A program made the position numbers and the translations under genes. This document shows, in pieces, positions 4,245 to 6,204 of a DNA stretch of 6,204 nt; position 1 is the first letter of the stretch, and each line of letters begins with the position of its first letter. Below the pieces are notes generated by a model. The model saw only the letters and a program-made list of their open reading frames with translations, did no database searches and was not told the DNA's origin. Origin of the DNA: an uncultured Actinomycetes bacterium (GTDB lineage Bacteria; Actinomycetota; Aquicultoria; CAJVYJ01); contig CAJVYJ010000117.1 in assembly GCA_913009475.1 (NCBI GenBank), positions 1 through 6,204 of the forward strand. The letters run 5' to 3'.

Positions 4245-4679
4245 ATGCAAATCAAAGAAAGCATGACAAAACAAGTCATTACGGCGGATTCAGATTCATC
4301 ATTAAAAGAAGTTGCGGCTAAGATGGAAAAATGTGATGTTGGATGCATACCCATAGTCGAAGGTGATAGATTGGTGGGGATTATTACAGATAGGGACATA
4401 ATTATTAGAGGTGTTGCCAAGGGGCTGGACTTAACAATGCACCAAGCCAAGGAGATAATGAGTACTAATTTATGTATCGCGACGCCGGACATGGATGATT
4501 CAACCGCCGCCGAGCTGATGATATCCAATAAGATACGCCGTTTGCCGGTTCTGGACTTCGATAAGCTGGTGGGGATTGTGACTCTGGGCGATTTGGCGGT
4601 GACAACCGGCGATACAACTCAGTGTGGGCATATCTTGGAGGAGGTTTCCAGCCCCAGAGGGCCGAAGTGCCTGCTCTAG
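4245..4679 (+). CDS. CBS-domain-pair (Bateman module) protein
   Basis: The 144-residue soluble protein consists almost only of two CBS domains: CBS1 at about 4-60 (GCIPIVEGDRLVGIITDRDI) and CBS2 at about 69-125 (RRLPVLD, LVGIVTLGDLAV). Such stand-alone Bateman modules bind adenine nucleotides (ATP, ADP, AMP or similar) and act as energy sensors; the partner cannot be told from sequence. A short C-terminal tail follows. There are five cysteines (30, 34, 77, 127, 142), too scattered to call a metal site. The ATG at 4245 is chosen over the in-frame ATG at 4236 because AGGAG (4231-4235) directly abuts the latter but is 9 nt from the former. It is the only plus-strand gene here, divergent from nadD, and its TAG stop overlaps the proA stop. 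Confidence 0.95.
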   Translation: MQIKESMTKQVITADSDSSLKEVAAKMEKCDVGCIPIVEGDRLVGIITDRDIIIRGVAKGLDLTMHQAKEIMSTNLCIATPDMDDSTAAELMISNKIRRLPVLDFDKLVGIVTLGDLAVTTGDTTQCGHILEEVSSPRGPKCLL

Positions 4680-5938
4680 TCTCTGATTTGTCCGTCGCCC
4701 TCAATAATATATTTAGTTGAAGTCAAAGCAGTTAGACCCATCGGTCCGCGGGCATGAAGTTTTTGGGTGCTGATACCGATTTCAGCGCCCATGCCGAACT
4801 GGCCACCGTCAGTAAAGCGAGTGGAAGCGTTGACATAAACCGCGGCCGCGTCTATAGCCTCGGTAAATTTCTTAGCGACGGCATAATCATTGGTAATAAT
4901 CGCTTCGGAATGAAGCGTGCCGTAAGTGTTGATATGCTCGATCGCCTTATCCAGCGAATCAACGACTCTGACCGCCATCTTTAGGTCTAAATATTCAGTA
5001 CGCCAGTCCGTTTCGGTAGCGGTCTCGACTTCAGAGCACAACCGTTTCGTAATCGGACAGCCAAAAACAGTCACTCCGGCCTGTTCCAGACTGTCAACTA
5101 TTCTCGGCAAGAACTTTTCGGCTATATCTTTATGGATAAGTAATGTTTCCGCGGCGTTACAAACACTTGGACGTTGCACTTTGGCGTTGATGGTAATCCT
5201 CTCGGCCATGTCGTAATCGGCATCCGCATGCAGATAAATATGGCAGTTGCCGGCTCCGGCCCACAGAACCGGCACCGAAGCGTTTTCGGTCACCATCTTA
5301 ATTAAGCCGGGACCGCCGCGCGGCACTAACAGGTCGAGATAACCTCTCATTTTCATAAGCTCATGCACCGACTCCCGGTCAGCGCTCGGCAGTGATTGAA
5401 TGGCACCGGCGGGAATACCGGCCCTGACAGCGGCGGCGGAAATTATCTCCGTTAACGCCAAGTCGGACTTGAACGCTAGAGAACCGCCGCGTAAAATAAC
5501 CGCGTTGCCTGACTTAAGGGCTAAACCGGCGGCGTCAACAGTGACGTTGGGACGAGCTTCATAAATTACACCGACCACACCCAGGGGTACGCGTGTCTTT
5601 TTAATTAGCAAGCCGTTGGGTAATTTCCAACCGGCGACGACTTCGCCAACCGGATCAGACAACATTACCAACTCTCGCAGAGCCGCTGACATAGCATCAA
5701 TGCGGTCGGCACTCAGCTCTAATCTATCCAGCAACGATTCGTTGATGCCTTGCTCTCGCGCCGTCGACATATCATCTTCATTAGCGGTAAGAATTGCGGT
5801 CTTATTATCATTAAGCGCCGCGGCCATTTCTAACAATGCCTCGTTTTTAACTTTTGTCGTTAAACTCACCAAGGACCTGGAGGCAACCTTGGCCTCTTTG
5901 GCGATGTCAAGCACGCTCTTTGTTTCTAATTTTGCCAT
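4676..5938 (-). CDS. proA: Gamma-glutamyl phosphate reductase ProA
   Basis: ProA reduces gamma-glutamyl phosphate to glutamate-5-semialdehyde with NADPH (EC 1.2.1.41), the second step of proline synthesis after ProB. The 420 residues cover the full aldehyde-dehydrogenase fold, close to the usual 415-420. Visible family blocks are PLGVVGVIYEARPNVTVDAA (118-137), LKSGNAVILRGG (141-152), LLVPRGGPGLI (203-213), the catalytic cysteine C260 in RPSVCNAAETLLIH, LHSEAIIT (342-349), VYVNASTRFTDGGQFGMGAEIGIS (367-390), and the C-terminal KLHARGPMGL. The ATG at 5938 is preceded by GGGAGG (5943-5948). No proB is visible within the 266 bp upstream. The TAG stop shares CTAG with the convergent CBS gene, with no terminator between. 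Confidence 0.97.
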   Translation of the reverse strand: MAKLETKSVLDIAKEAKVASRSLVSLTTKVKNEALLEMAAALNDNKTAILTANEDDMSTAREQGINESLLDRLELSADRIDAMSAALRELVMLSDPVGEVVAGWKLPNGLLIKKTRVPLGVVGVIYEARPNVTVDAAGLALKSGNAVILRGGSLAFKSDLALTEIISAAAVRAGIPAGAIQSLPSADRESVHELMKMRGYLDLLVPRGGPGLIKMVTENASVPVLWAGAGNCHIYLHADADYDMAERITINAKVQRPSVCNAAETLLIHKDIAEKFLPRIVDSLEQAGVTVFGCPITKRLCSEVETATETDWRTEYLDLKMAVRVVDSLDKAIEHINTYGTLHSEAIITNDYAVAKKFTEAIDAAAVYVNASTRFTDGGQFGMGAEIGISTQKLHARGPMGLTALTSTKYIIEGDGQIRD

Positions 5939-5967
5939 AATACCTCCCTAACCATAAGCTCGCTACG

Positions 5968-5995
5968 CTCGTAATTGTAAAGTGTAAATTGTAAA
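5968..5995 (-). promoter_or_regulatory. 28-nt leader element upstream of proA (shared with rsfS)
   Basis: This matches 1322-1349, upstream of rsfS, at 24 of 28 positions and in the same orientation relative to the gene. On the minus strand it carries two TTACAAT words and ends in CGAG. It lies between the possible -10 box at 6000-6005 and the ribosome binding site, so it would be in the 5' leader of the proA transcript. Confidence 0.45.
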
Positions 5996-5999
5996 ATTG

Positions 6000-6005
6000 A
6001 TTATA
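6000..6005 (-). promoter_or_regulatory. Possible proA -10 box
   Basis: A perfect TATAAT on the minus strand lies 62 bp before the proA start codon. I find no good -35 hexamer at 16-18 bp, and no extended -10 TG. Either the promoter is activator-dependent or proA is read from an upstream gene outside the window. The remaining 5939-6032 stretch shows only the ribosome binding site, the leader element and a GCTCG direct repeat. Confidence 0.35.
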
Positions 6006-6032
6006 TCGCAATCTCCCCCGACCCACTTTATG

Positions 6033-6194
6033 CTTGTCATTCCCGACCCCGATCGGGGATCCACGGCCAACCGTGCTTTTTAGTGCTTTATTTATTCTAA
6101 TGCACTGTGATTCCTGGATTCCCAGTCAAGCTGAGAATGACAAAAAGCGTTAACTTTCACGGGCGAGGCACGCCTCGCCCCTACACATTTTACA
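6033..6194 (-). repeat. Inverted copy of the dispersed modular repeat
   Basis: On the minus strand this reads AATGTGTAG, a GC-rich hairpin (GGGCGAGG/CCTCGCCC, loop CGTG), then the GTCATTCTCAGCTTGACTGG block, AAAGCACTAAAAAGCACGG, TTGGCC, and GATCCCCGATCGGGGTC ending in GGGAATGACAAGC. The constant blocks match copies A and B on the left. The palindrome after AATGTGTAG differs: copies A and B have CAGAGC/GCTCTG and an extra TGGTGAAGATAC. The stretch between the GGGAATCCAG and AAAGCAC blocks is also unrelated. It is the same element family in the opposite orientation, with exchanged modules. Confidence 0.85.
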
Positions 6195-6204
6195 TTCTCA
6201 CAAG

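Noticed and set aside
4465..4704. 79-residue minus-strand frame and other frames inside proA and the CBS gene
   Set aside because: These are shadows of proA and the CBS gene, both strongly supported by family motifs.
5221..5290. Apparent loss of an ET-type motif in ProA (VLWAGAGNCH)
   Set aside because: This segment varies among true ProA proteins, and the catalytic cysteine and all other blocks are intact.

Overview
The window looks like a bacterial chromosome segment of moderate GC. Its main content is a minus-strand housekeeping cluster in the order proA, nadD, yqeK, an LCP/LytR_C protein gene, rsfS and a tRNA-Ala gene. One plus-strand gene, coding for a CBS-domain-pair protein, sits between proA and nadD. 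The order proA-nadD-yqeK-lytR-rsfS is the conserved arrangement of Clostridia-like Firmicutes and of early-branching Actinobacteriota. The LytR_C domain and the dense, modular palindromic intergenic repeats would suit an uncultivated member of the latter group. This assignment is an inference from gene order and family recall only, and the phylum is uncertain.

Right to left, in the direction of transcription: positions 6204-5939 hold an inverted copy of a modular palindromic repeat and a probable proA leader. proA (5938-4676) makes gamma-glutamyl phosphate reductase for proline synthesis. Its stop codon overlaps the stop of the convergent CBS gene (4245-4679) in one CTAG. A 148-bp divergent spacer leads to nadD (4096-3455, NAD synthesis), which overlaps yqeK (3462-2887, Ap4A hydrolase) by 8 bp. 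yqeK is followed after 4 bp by a membrane-anchored LCP-like/LytR_C protein (2882-1893) whose LCP motifs look degenerate. These three genes are very probably one translationally linked transcript.

Between that gene and rsfS lie about 600 bp with no convincing gene. They hold a 24-bp direct repeat at exactly 60-bp spacing, a roughly 164-bp imperfect palindrome (1547-1710) and a fragment of the dispersed repeat. rsfS (1280-918, probable TTG start) makes the ribosomal silencing factor. The promoter of tRNA-Ala(GGC) (841-770) lies against the 3' end of rsfS and has TTGACG and TATAAT 17 bp apart.

Positions 1-769 are gene-free and built from repeats: a 145-bp near-perfect duplication 298 bp apart, strong short palindromes, a five-unit 8-bp array and a hairpin abutting the tRNA 3' end. 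The same repeat family recurs inverted at 1393-1453 and 6033-6194, with exchangeable palindromic modules around a constant core.

I see no CRISPR array, phage gene, toxin-antitoxin pair or intact transposase. The most unusual content is the modular repeat family, the long palindrome, the degenerate LCP domain, a 28-nt element shared by the proA and rsfS leaders, and a C33 anticodon loop in the tRNA.
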